This document shows, in pieces, positions 15,106 through 20,966 of a DNA stretch of 22,070 bases. The DNA comes from a virus. Each line of letters starts with the position of its first letter. The first letter of the stretch is position 1. The notes under the pieces were generated by a model, which saw only the letters and a program-made list of their open reading frames with translations, was not told the origin of the DNA and did no database searches. The stretch spans positions 1 through 22,070 of IMG/VR virus record IMGVR_UViG_3300025652_007838, one strand, 5' to 3'. The translations under genes were made by a program, and so were the position numbers.

Positions 15106-15457
15106 AAAATCCAAGGGGTTATGTGTAGCTCACAGATGCTCTAACAAAAGTACTCCTAAGGATAGATTCTGTTCTAAACACAGTAAAAGATATCAGAAAC
15201 ATAAGAATGCAATAAAGTATACTTACCACCAAAAGAAATTCAGAGCTATAGAAAGAGGGATCTCCTGGGAGTTAACTGTAAAAGAATTTACAGATTTCTG
15301 TAGCTATACAAACTACATGGAACTAAAAGGAAAGACTTCTACATCTGCATCAATAGACAGAATAAGATCAGAAGAGGGGTATCACAAAGACAACATTCAA
15401 ATTTTAACTCTGGGAGACAACACTAGAAAAATGCACGAGGACAATTGTCCTTTCTAA
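15083..15457 (+). CDS. HNH-like zinc protein
   Basis: 124 residues. The N-terminus has a probable zinc-binding cluster CVAHRC...RFCSKH (Cys14, His17, Cys19, Cys30, His33). The C-terminal half carries SIDRIRSEEGYHKDNIQILT followed by N113, matching the core of phage His-Me/HNH proteins (xSxDRIDxxxGYxxDNIQ). The first His of the HNH triad is not clear, so nuclease activity is uncertain. It overlaps the helicase end by 23 bp, but no downstream in-frame ATG would keep the zinc cluster, so this start stands. It may be a homing-type endonuclease or a functional accessory nuclease. Confidence 0.65.
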   Translation: MFKTIDSKKSKGLCVAHRCSNKSTPKDRFCSKHSKRYQKHKNAIKYTYHQKKFRAIERGISWELTVKEFTDFCSYTNYMELKGKTSTSASIDRIRSEEGYHKDNIQILTLGDNTRKMHEDNCPF

Positions 15458-15461
15458 AATT

Positions 15462-15632
15462 ATGGCAACAAAATATTTAATATGGTACGTACAATGGGAA
15501 AATCAACCTAAATTAATAGAGAAGCAACGTTTCATTGAATACACGAGTATAAAAGCTTTCAACAAAGATCTACTGAGATTAAGAAAAAATCCTATGGTAT
15601 CAAGACTTAAACATACAACGTTTGAAAATTAG
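15462..15632 (+). CDS. Small basic hypothetical protein
   Basis: 56 residues: begins MATKYLIWYVQWENQPKLIE and ends RLRKNPMVSRLKHTTFEN. It starts 4 bp after the HNH-like gene and is the last gene before the promoter at 15655. The N-terminal strand (YLIWYVQWE) and basic helix (FNKDLLRLRKNP) could fold as a small alpha/beta unit. No family recognised. Coding status rests on frame, ATG start and fit between neighbours. Confidence 0.5.
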   Translation: MATKYLIWYVQWENQPKLIEKQRFIEYTSIKAFNKDLLRLRKNPMVSRLKHTTFEN

Positions 15633-15654
15633 TTTCAAAAAAAGATGAAAAATA

Positions 15655-15709
15655 TTTTTATATTAAATAATTTAGTTGTATGTTAGCTCCATAATTAAAA
15701 ACAAGCAAC
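15655..15709 (+). promoter_or_regulatory. Promoter and leader, copy of the 20374 element
   Basis: TTTTTATAT (15655-15663), 14 bp, then GTATGTTAGCT (15678-15688), 3 bp, then TAATTAAAAACAAGCAAC (15692-15709), 1 nt before ATG 15711. The identical parts with the identical 14-bp and 3-bp spacings occur at 20374-20428. TATGTTAG (15679-15686) is read as the -7 box, a TAnnTTAG variant. Confidence 0.7.
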
Positions 15710-15710
15710 C

Positions 15711-15911
15711 ATGGGAAAATATTCAATTTCAGCTACGAAAGAAGATTACAACAAAATGTATGAAAAGCTAAGAGAACTAGAGTCTAAGATGAATGGCAAC
15801 TGGAAAGGGGATAAGATTAAAAGATCAAGTTTAGATCAATTAGAAGTTCTTTATTCTGCAACAAAAAGGAGAATAGAGTCTCCAGATTATGAATTAATTA
15901 AAACAAGCTAA
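15711..15911 (+). CDS. Small hypothetical protein, first gene of operon
   Basis: 66 residues: MGKYSISATKEDYNKMYEKL, then a charged helix (RELESKMNGNWKGDKIKRSS) and QLEVLYSATKRRIESPDY, ending IKTS. Predicted mainly helical and soluble. No family recognised. It directly follows the strong promoter/leader element at 15655-15709. Its last codons (ATTAAAACAAGC, then TAA) double as the AAAACAAG leader of the next gene at 15915. The 65-residue protein at 20432 has the same position and the same IKTS ending but otherwise differs. Confidence 0.6.
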   Translation: MGKYSISATKEDYNKMYEKLRELESKMNGNWKGDKIKRSSLDQLEVLYSATKRRIESPDYELIKTS

Positions 15912-15914
15912 ATT

Positions 15915-16523
15915 ATGAAAGCAAAAATTTTTACAAAAGGAAACGAAAGTCAAATCTATTTATCGAATGGATCGGATTTCAAAAACAAAAAAGGAGAAGC
16001 CAAAGAGCAACTCATAGAAAGAGTTAGAAAATATGTTGAAGAAGACTTAATAGAGTCATTCGACCTAAAATTCATGGATGCTAAAAGCGTCAAAGCTCTT
16101 GCAAGTAAAGCAGTCCTTAAAACTTACCCTAACGTAAAAGGACTATTCAAAGAATTGTTAGGAGATTTATTGATCTCTAGAGGGATAGATATTCCGACAG
16201 AAGAGGAAAAACCAAAAGCTAAAAAGGAAATCCCTAAAAAGCCAGATTCTCCCAAAGATTCTCCCAAAGATTCTCCCAAGGACCGAACGGGAAGGCAAGC
16301 GATTTTAGATGCTTTCAAAGGAACTGAAGCCTACAAGAAGGCCAAGAAAAATGTAGGAAGGGATGTAACTTATAGAAACAGAGGGAATAAAAAGGATAAT
16401 GTAGGCATAGTTAAAGGGGTATTGATCAACCGAAATGCTACTAAAGCATACTACATGGTGTTAAACATCCACACGGGAAAAAGAGATTCTTGTATCTTCG
16501 AAAACCTAAAATTTATAAACTAA
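15915..16523 (+). CDS. Hypothetical protein with Ser-Pro-Lys-Asp repeat linker
   Basis: 202 residues in two parts. The N-terminal 95 residues are alpha/beta (KIFTKGNESQIYLSNGSDFK, then helices to LGDLLISRGIDIPTE). Next comes a charged proline linker with three DSPK units, encoded by three 12-bp tandem repeats at 16245-16280. The C-terminal 70 residues (GRDVTYRNRGNKKDNVGIVK onward, to FENLKFIN) look like a small beta-barrel, perhaps SH3- or KOW-like. No catalytic motif is visible and the family is not recognised. It has an AAAACAAGC leader motif 6 nt before the ATG and ends 1 bp before the DUF3310-like gene. Confidence 0.6.
   Translation: MKAKIFTKGNESQIYLSNGSDFKNKKGEAKEQLIERVRKYVEEDLIESFDLKFMDAKSVKALASKAVLKTYPNVKGLFKELLGDLLISRGIDIPTEEEKPKAKKEIPKKPDSPKDSPKDSPKDRTGRQAILDAFKGTEAYKKAKKNVGRDVTYRNRGNKKDNVGIVKGVLINRNATKAYYMVLNIHTGKRDSCIFENLKFIN
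16245..16280 (+). repeat. Three 12-bp tandem repeats inside a gene
   Basis: GATTCTCCCAAA at 16245 and 16257, and GATTCTCCCAAG at 16269, in frame, encoding DSPK three times in a linker of the 15915 gene. Only the last base differs, so the copies are probably recent and the unit number may vary by slippage. Confidence 0.9.
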
Positions 16524-16524
16524 A

Positions 16525-16896
16525 ATGGCTTACGACGATAAAGGGACTGCAAGCCACTATGATGATCAGAGAATAAACATGGCTCACATGGTGGAAAGAA
16601 TATGGGGAACAGAAGCAGCTATGTTATTCCATGAAATGAATGCTTTTAAATATAGAATGAGAATAGGAAAAAAAGACGATCCTTCTCAAGAGATACTAAA
16701 AGCAGAATGGTCGGAAAAGATGGCTAAATTTCTTAAAAATAAGACTATCCGAATGAAGGGGATAGGTTTAGGAGATCATCCCCTTTACTCTGAATTCAAA
16801 GATATACTAGAGGGGAAAATAGGTACAGAATGCACTTGTCACATAGGAGCACCATACAACAGTTTATGTTGCCCAATACATAAAAACGATGGATAG
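16525..16896 (+). CDS. DUF3310-like protein with C-terminal Cys/His cluster
   Basis: 123 residues. Residues 10-70 follow the DUF3310 pattern of phage proteins often called nucleotide kinase (HYxxxxI...F...NxxKYxxRxGxK...xxLKAxW): SHYDDQRINMAHMVERIWG, FHEMNAFKYRMRIGKKDD, then EILKAEWSEKMAKFL. The kinase label is unproven, and helical similarity to MazG-like NTP pyrophosphatases has also been suggested. The tail CTCHIGAPYNSLCCPIH (103-119) has four Cys and two His and may bind zinc, an unusual addition. It overlaps the thymidylate-synthase-family gene by 8 bp, so a nucleotide-metabolism role is reasonable. Confidence 0.6.
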   Translation: MAYDDKGTASHYDDQRINMAHMVERIWGTEAAMLFHEMNAFKYRMRIGKKDDPSQEILKAEWSEKMAKFLKNKTIRMKGIGLGDHPLYSEFKDILEGKIGTECTCHIGAPYNSLCCPIHKNDG

Positions 16897-17680
16897 AATA
16901 TTTCCTTCCCCTTTCGAAATGATAAGATATGCTGGAGAATTACTATCGGGTCCTTCTTCGAAAGTTATAGATCCCGGAAAATGGCAAGGGATACAGATAC
17001 AAAATTTCAAAATGGTAGAGATTTTCGATAGAGTATTTAGATGTAACATTCCGGGATCTTTTGAACAATTGGCAATTGAAACTAATGCGGATCTCCCTTG
17101 GGCAGAAGATCATTTCAATGAGCGAATAGGAGAAAAACCTACTAACCCTGGGGACACTTACCTCTACTGGCCTTACTATAAGGAAGATGAAAGGATAAGA
17201 TCTAAAATCTTCACCCATACTTATCAAGAAAGATTTTGGCCTAAAAGAGTAGGAAAAATCACTAATAGATTAGAGGAAGACAACAAAGGGTTGAGATATG
17301 GATTAGGAGACTATTTTGATGTAGTTACTCATCTTGCAAAAAATCCTTATACAAGACAGGCATTTCTACCTATATGGTTTCCGGAAGATACCGGAGTAAG
17401 ACATAAAGGAAGAGTTCCGTGCACATTAGGGTATTTGTTCTCATATCGAGAAGGATATTTACATTTGACTTATTACATAAGATCATGTGATTATATTAGG
17501 CATTTTAAAAACGACGTGTACATGGCTTGTAGGTTATTACAGCACACTCTAGAACTATTAAGCTATCAGAGCAGTAGTATAGATTGGACGAAAGTAAAAC
17601 CCGGGAGACTAAAAATGGATGTTGAGTCCTTACACATATTCGAATCAGACAAATTAGAACTTAAAAAACGATTGAAATAA
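16889..17680 (+). CDS. Thymidylate-synthase-family enzyme (TS or pyrimidine hydroxymethylase)
   Basis: 263 residues, about the length of ThyA. The family core is clear: HTYQERFWP, NPYTRQAFLPIWFPEDTG (Arg156), RVPCTLGYLF with the catalytic Cys178, YYIRSCDYIRHFKNDVYMAC (Arg198, Ser199, Asp201) and LHIF (His249) near the end. The enzyme would methylate dUMP, or hydroxymethylate dUMP or dCMP, with methylene-tetrahydrofolate. The residue that sets uracil or cytosine preference (Asn in ThyA, Asp in dCMP hydroxymethylases) falls in HFKNDVY, where Asn208 and Asp209 are adjacent, so I cannot tell which it is. It overlaps DUF3310-like (8 bp) and the methyltransferase (1 bp), within a nucleotide block. 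Confidence 0.8.
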   Translation: MDRIFPSPFEMIRYAGELLSGPSSKVIDPGKWQGIQIQNFKMVEIFDRVFRCNIPGSFEQLAIETNADLPWAEDHFNERIGEKPTNPGDTYLYWPYYKEDERIRSKIFTHTYQERFWPKRVGKITNRLEEDNKGLRYGLGDYFDVVTHLAKNPYTRQAFLPIWFPEDTGVRHKGRVPCTLGYLFSYREGYLHLTYYIRSCDYIRHFKNDVYMACRLLQHTLELLSYQSSSIDWTKVKPGRLKMDVESLHIFESDKLELKKRLK

Positions 17681-18609
17681 TGAGCGTATACACCAACAAA
17701 TTAAACAGACCAGGAGAATCATTAAAGTTTAGAATGGACATACCTGAAGACTTCCACTGGGAAGATTTAACCATAGAAGAGTTCTTTGGTGAAATATATG
17801 ATACTGAAAACGATAAATATTATTCTCGTAATTGCGGAAGAGATTATCGTCCTAAATCCAAACAGAAGCATTTGGACGAAGGTCACTTCCAAGGATATTC
17901 GTTTGGAGTAGAACGTTTCTGTCCAGAAGGAGGGAGAGTACTAGATCCATTTGTAGGATCAGGAACTGCTATCATAGAATCCTATTTACAAGGAAGACAC
18001 GGAGTAGGCATCGAAGTAGAATTCAATCAATTACTAGATGATAACATTAAACATATTCAGGAGAATCATCCGACTAAAGGATCAATGGAGAGACTACTCG
18101 GAGATTGTAGAGAAGTACTACATGATGTGAATGAAGAAATACTTATGGGAGACACAGAACAATTTGATTTAGTAATCACCGGATTCCCTTACCCCATAAT
18201 TAGTGGCAATGTTACTTCAGATGCTCCTATGAATCCAAATAAAAACGGAGGAAAAGGATTTCAGAAGATCGATTATGAAGCAGAAAAATCCTTAGGTAAA
18301 CTCAAATGGAAGGGAAATTTTAGACCGGAAATGGCTAAGGTGTTAACTCAGGCAACTCAGGGATTAAAGGTAGGAGGCCATTTCATAACCCTTATAAAAG
18401 ATTGCGTAAATAACAAAAAAGCATTTCTTTTACAGGACTACGTGAATCAAGATTTTATGGCAATGAATCCTAACTTTGAAATCAAAGGATGGTACATCCA
18501 TAGGCACTGTCCGGAAACTATGTTTATGAGAACTTACAACAAAAGATTTCCAGATGTAAAAATTCCATTTTACCAGGTAGGGCTAGTATTAGAAAAAATA
18601 TCAGAATGA
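17680..18609 (+). CDS. DNA N4/N6-methyltransferase-like protein with variant motif IV
   Basis: 309 residues. The SAM-binding motif I is VLDPFVGSGTAIIESYLQGRH (DPFVGSGT at 89-96), followed by GVGIEVE. Motif IV in DNA amino-methyltransferases is usually (D/N/S)PP(Y/F). Here the matching place reads LVITGFPYPIISGN (168-172), keeping the Pro-Tyr-Pro but replacing the usual SP/PP with GF. Near the end come GWYIHRHCPETMFMRTYNKR and a final strand QVGLVLEK. The order I before IV fits the alpha/gamma-like layout. The substrate could be adenine or N4-cytosine, or a nucleotide or already modified base given the variant motif. No restriction enzyme lies next to it. It overlaps the upstream gene by 1 bp. 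Confidence 0.75.
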   Translation: MSVYTNKLNRPGESLKFRMDIPEDFHWEDLTIEEFFGEIYDTENDKYYSRNCGRDYRPKSKQKHLDEGHFQGYSFGVERFCPEGGRVLDPFVGSGTAIIESYLQGRHGVGIEVEFNQLLDDNIKHIQENHPTKGSMERLLGDCREVLHDVNEEILMGDTEQFDLVITGFPYPIISGNVTSDAPMNPNKNGGKGFQKIDYEAEKSLGKLKWKGNFRPEMAKVLTQATQGLKVGGHFITLIKDCVNNKKAFLLQDYVNQDFMAMNPNFEIKGWYIHRHCPETMFMRTYNKRFPDVKIPFYQVGLVLEKISE

Positions 18610-18749
18610 TGAAAGAAAATGTAATAGTAAAAGAACTAATGAGGTCTGAAAGAATATACGGAATCTTAATCGGGATTCTAATAACATTCTTAACCATGTC
18701 TGGAGTAATCATATTAATCCTTTTAAACTATGAACTATGTGCGGAATAG
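18609..18749 (+). CDS. Small single-helix membrane peptide
   Basis: 46 residues (47 if the ATG at 18606 is used). A charged N-terminus MKENVIVKELMRSERIYG is followed by a hydrophobic helix (ILIGILITFLTMSGVIILIL, residues 19-38) and a short tail NYELCAE. The ATGATGA at 18606-18612 overlaps the methyltransferase stop, and its end overlaps the asparagine-synthetase-like gene by 13 bp. This tight packing and the clear helix argue for a real gene. Function unknown. It may simply anchor or regulate a neighbour. Confidence 0.55.
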   Translation: MKENVIVKELMRSERIYGILIGILITFLTMSGVIILILLNYELCAE

Positions 18750-20065
18750 CAATTAAATACAAGGATCACACCTGTAGTGCCAATAAAATTTCCCACAGGG
18801 GAATATACGGCAAAGGAAAACAGTTCGGAGATTATCTCATGACTCACTACAAACTTCCTTTGCAAACAGAACCAGGGGATGAATTTGATCAGCCTATTCG
18901 ACTTAGAAATGGGAATTATCTTTTGTTCAACGGCGAGATATTCAATGCTCCTAAGGAGTTTAAAAACGATGTTGAATATCTGGTAGATTTTTTCTCTAAA
19001 CCGAATTGGTTAGAATCCATAGGAGGAGCAGAATATAATCACTGGGATGGATTTTGGGCGATATGTATTGTCACACACGATAAGGTATACGCTTTTACTG
19101 ATCCCTTAGGCAAGAAGCAATTGTATTTCAGAGACGGATGCATAAGTTCGGAGATGAAACCCTTACTGTCCAACAGTAACAAAGATCCGAGATTCGATCA
19201 AGATGAAGTAATTGCCACAAGCGTAACTCCTTTCCATGGAGTTAGTAGAATATTACCTAACAGACTATACTGGTTTAAAGGAACTCAAGCAAACAGAAGC
19301 TCAAGGGAACTATTTGATCTCCGTAGACCTTCGAAGGATAAAGATCTCGTTAGGATGATTCATAACTCAGTAGAGAAAAGACTCATCAATACTCTAGACC
19401 AAAATACTTTGTTCGTAAGCGGGGGACTAGACTCAACCATAATCCTGAGTCACCTCCATTCGTTAGGAGTTGCTGACGACTTCCAATTACTTTCTGTAGA
19501 CAATTATAAAGATTCAGAATTTTTGTCCTGTATAGAGTCCTATTTTGGATATAAGGTAGATGTAATTCCTTCAGAACCTTATTCGGAAGATCAATTGAGA
19601 AAAGCTATAAAAGTATATGAGTATCCTTTGGAAAGAGGATCCCTATTGCAACAATTTAGATTATGCTCAAAAGTAAAAGGATCCGTAATTTATTCAGGGG
19701 ATGGAGCAGATGAATTATTCTCTGGATATTCTAGAGCTCAGATTCACGATTCCCAGAACTTCGATGTATTTGTAGAACTGCCTTATTATCACCATTTAAG
19801 ATTAGACAGAATTCCTATGCACTTTACAAAGGAATTAAGATCCCCTTTTCTAGATCACGAGATAGTTAGATTTGCTCTTAATTGTCCTTATGAATATCGT
19901 AAAGGCAAAAAAATACTGAAAGAATTATATAAAGGATCAATCCCTGATGAGATTATAAATAGAGAAAAATCTCCTCTGAGGGAAGAAAGTATGATCAGAG
20001 ACAGAAACTCTTACATTGAAAAAATAAAAACAACTTTTAATCAAATAAATTATGAAATTAACTAA
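18737..20065 (+). CDS. Glutamine-dependent asparagine-synthetase-like enzyme
   Basis: 442 residues against about 550 for bacterial AsnB. Residues 1-200 are a class II glutamine amidotransferase: MCGIA with the nucleophile Cys2, SHRG (19-22), QPIRL, FNGEIFN (64-70), DPLGKKQLYF and SSEMKPLL. Arg49 of E. coli AsnB appears replaced by Lys39 in THYKLPLQT. Residues 200-442 are the ATP pyrophosphatase synthetase domain: LFVSGGLDSTIIL (SGGLDS 228-233), SGDGADELFSGY (320-331), LRSPFLDHEIVRFAL, KKILKELYKGSIPDEIINRE. Both halves look active. It would use Gln and ATP to amidate a carboxylate, either aspartate or a modified base or peptide. The adjacent TS-family, methyltransferase and MazG-like genes make a DNA or nucleotide modification role possible. 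Confidence 0.9.
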   Translation: MCGIAIKYKDHTCSANKISHRGIYGKGKQFGDYLMTHYKLPLQTEPGDEFDQPIRLRNGNYLLFNGEIFNAPKEFKNDVEYLVDFFSKPNWLESIGGAEYNHWDGFWAICIVTHDKVYAFTDPLGKKQLYFRDGCISSEMKPLLSNSNKDPRFDQDEVIATSVTPFHGVSRILPNRLYWFKGTQANRSSRELFDLRRPSKDKDLVRMIHNSVEKRLINTLDQNTLFVSGGLDSTIILSHLHSLGVADDFQLLSVDNYKDSEFLSCIESYFGYKVDVIPSEPYSEDQLRKAIKVYEYPLERGSLLQQFRLCSKVKGSVIYSGDGADELFSGYSRAQIHDSQNFDVFVELPYYHHLRLDRIPMHFTKELRSPFLDHEIVRFALNCPYEYRKGKKILKELYKGSIPDEIINREKSPLREESMIRDRNSYIEKIKTTFNQINYEIN

Positions 20066-20351
20066 TGAATTTTTACCTATAAGAATGTGGGCAGGAAAAA
20101 GAGGGATCTACAGAAAAGGGGATGTGAAAACTCAATTGATAAAACTGGTAGAGGAGCAAGGAGAATTGGCTAAGGCTATTCTCAAGGAAGATGACAAAGA
20201 GTTCATAGATGCTATAGGGGACTGCGTTGTAGTACTTACTAATCTTGCTCATCTGGGAGGAGTAAGCATAGAAGACTGTATAAATTCAGCTTTTAAGGAA
20301 ATAGAAAATAGAGAGGGAGAAATGAAAAATGGAACTTTTGTTAAAAAATAA
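20052..20351 (+). CDS. MazG-like nucleotide pyrophosphohydrolase
   Basis: 99 residues. LVEEQGELAKAILKEDD (Glu34, Glu35, Glu38) followed by EFIDAIGDCVVVLTNLA (Glu50, Asp53, Asp57) is the paired acidic metal-binding pattern of single-domain phage MazG-like proteins, an all-alpha NTP pyrophosphatase fold. The C-terminal helix with VSIEDCINSAFKEIENREGE is also typical. It would hydrolyse a (d)NTP or an alarmone to the monophosphate. Behind a TS-family enzyme this could supply dUMP or dCMP, or remove unmodified nucleotides. It overlaps the asparagine-synthetase-like gene by 14 bp and ends the operon before the 20374 promoter. Confidence 0.85.
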   Translation: MKLTNEFLPIRMWAGKRGIYRKGDVKTQLIKLVEEQGELAKAILKEDDKEFIDAIGDCVVVLTNLAHLGGVSIEDCINSAFKEIENREGEMKNGTFVKK

Positions 20352-20373
20352 TTTCACTTTTTATTGAAAATTA

Positions 20374-20428
20374 TTTTTATATCTTAGAACTTATCAGTAT
20401 GTTAGCTATGTAATTAAAAACAAGCAAC
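20374..20428 (+). promoter_or_regulatory. Promoter and leader, copy of the 15655 element
   Basis: TTTTTATAT (20374-20382), 14 bp, GTATGTTAGCT (20397-20407), 3 bp, TAATTAAAAACAAGCAAC (20411-20428), then ATG at 20432. TATGTTAG (20398-20405) is the presumed -7 box. The blocks are identical to those at 15655-15709 while the spacers differ, which marks the blocks as functional. Confidence 0.7.
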
Positions 20429-20431
20429 ATT

Positions 20432-20629
20432 ATGAAACACGTAAAAACAGTATCCTTAGAATTTCCAAACGGAGATTTATTAATTGGATGCACAGGTAAA
20501 GAAGGGCGAAGAATGTTCTTCATCAAAACTTCAGATGGGATTTTCGAATATTCTGAAGACGAAGTAGAAGAGATCTACAATGGATTAGTTCCCGCAGACA
20601 CTCATTTAGTAGGTATTAAAACAAGTTAA
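20432..20629 (+). CDS. Small hypothetical protein, first gene of operon
   Basis: 65 residues. It starts KHVKTVSLEFPNGDLLIGCT, then MFFIKTSDGIFEYSEDEVEE and ends IKTS. The pattern of short strands (VSLEFPNGDLLIG, RRMFFIKTSDGIFEYS) suggests a small beta-rich protein with a following helix. No family recognised. It sits right after the promoter/leader at 20374-20428, and its final codons (ATTAAAACAAG, then TTAA) form the leader motif of the next gene at 20633, the same layout as 15711-15915. Confidence 0.6.
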   Translation: MKHVKTVSLEFPNGDLLIGCTGKEGRRMFFIKTSDGIFEYSEDEVEEIYNGLVPADTHLVGIKTS

Positions 20630-20632
20630 GCC

Positions 20633-20887
20633 ATGTACATAGGAAAAACAAAAATACTAGACGAAGATCTAAAAGTAGATCAGCCTATCCAAGGAGAAAA
20701 ATACCACACGAGTTGGGCAAAGAGAGGATGTGTATGGAAGTTCACAGGTTTTGATGCAGGAGGAATGTGTCTCCTGGAAACTCCTAAGTCGAGGAAATTG
20801 ATCAAAACATCGATCACTTCATTAAGACACATTAATCGTAACGCACTTAATAATGCTCAAAAAAGATTGAAAGATGGAAATGAATGA
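20633..20887 (+). CDS. Small basic hypothetical protein
   Basis: 84 residues: MYIGKTKILDEDLKVDQPIQ, then SWAKRGCVWKFTGFDAGGMC and a basic end (KSRKLIKTSITSLRHINRNALN). The middle (CVWKFTGFDAGGMCLLETPK) looks like a small beta-barrel, as in SH3-like modules, and the tail is helical and basic, so nucleic-acid binding is possible. Family not recognised. The AAAACAAG motif ends 7 nt before the ATG. Its end overlaps the tiny membrane peptide gene by 8 bp. Confidence 0.55.
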   Translation: MYIGKTKILDEDLKVDQPIQGEKYHTSWAKRGCVWKFTGFDAGGMCLLETPKSRKLIKTSITSLRHINRNALNNAQKRLKDGNE

Positions 20888-20966
20888 TGTGATAATACTA
20901 GTATTATTTCTAATAAGTCTAGTGATAGTACACTGGTTTGATTATGATAAATCTGATCTATTTTGA
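20880..20966 (+). CDS. Tiny membrane peptide (28 residues)
   Basis: ATG 20880 opens a 28-residue frame: MNDVIILVLFLISLVIVHWF followed by DYDKSDLF. Residues 4-20 are one hydrophobic helix with an acidic tail. It overlaps its upstream neighbour by 8 bp, and its TGA (20964-20966) shares bases with the TTG start of the exonuclease gene (TTGA at 20963-20966). It could be a real micro-peptide or mainly a translated leader that couples translation into the exonuclease. Length alone makes it uncertain. Confidence 0.4.
   Translation: MNDVIILVLFLISLVIVHWFDYDKSDLF

Noticed and set aside
15083-15457. Group I intron or intein carrying the HNH-like gene
   Set aside because: The helicase and downstream genes are intact and the HNH-like gene merely overlaps the helicase end. 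No split gene or intron-like sequence surrounds it.
16889-20351. Restriction-modification or toxin-antitoxin system around the methyltransferase
   Set aside because: No restriction nuclease, specificity subunit or toxin-like partner is adjacent. The neighbours are nucleotide and amidotransferase enzymes.
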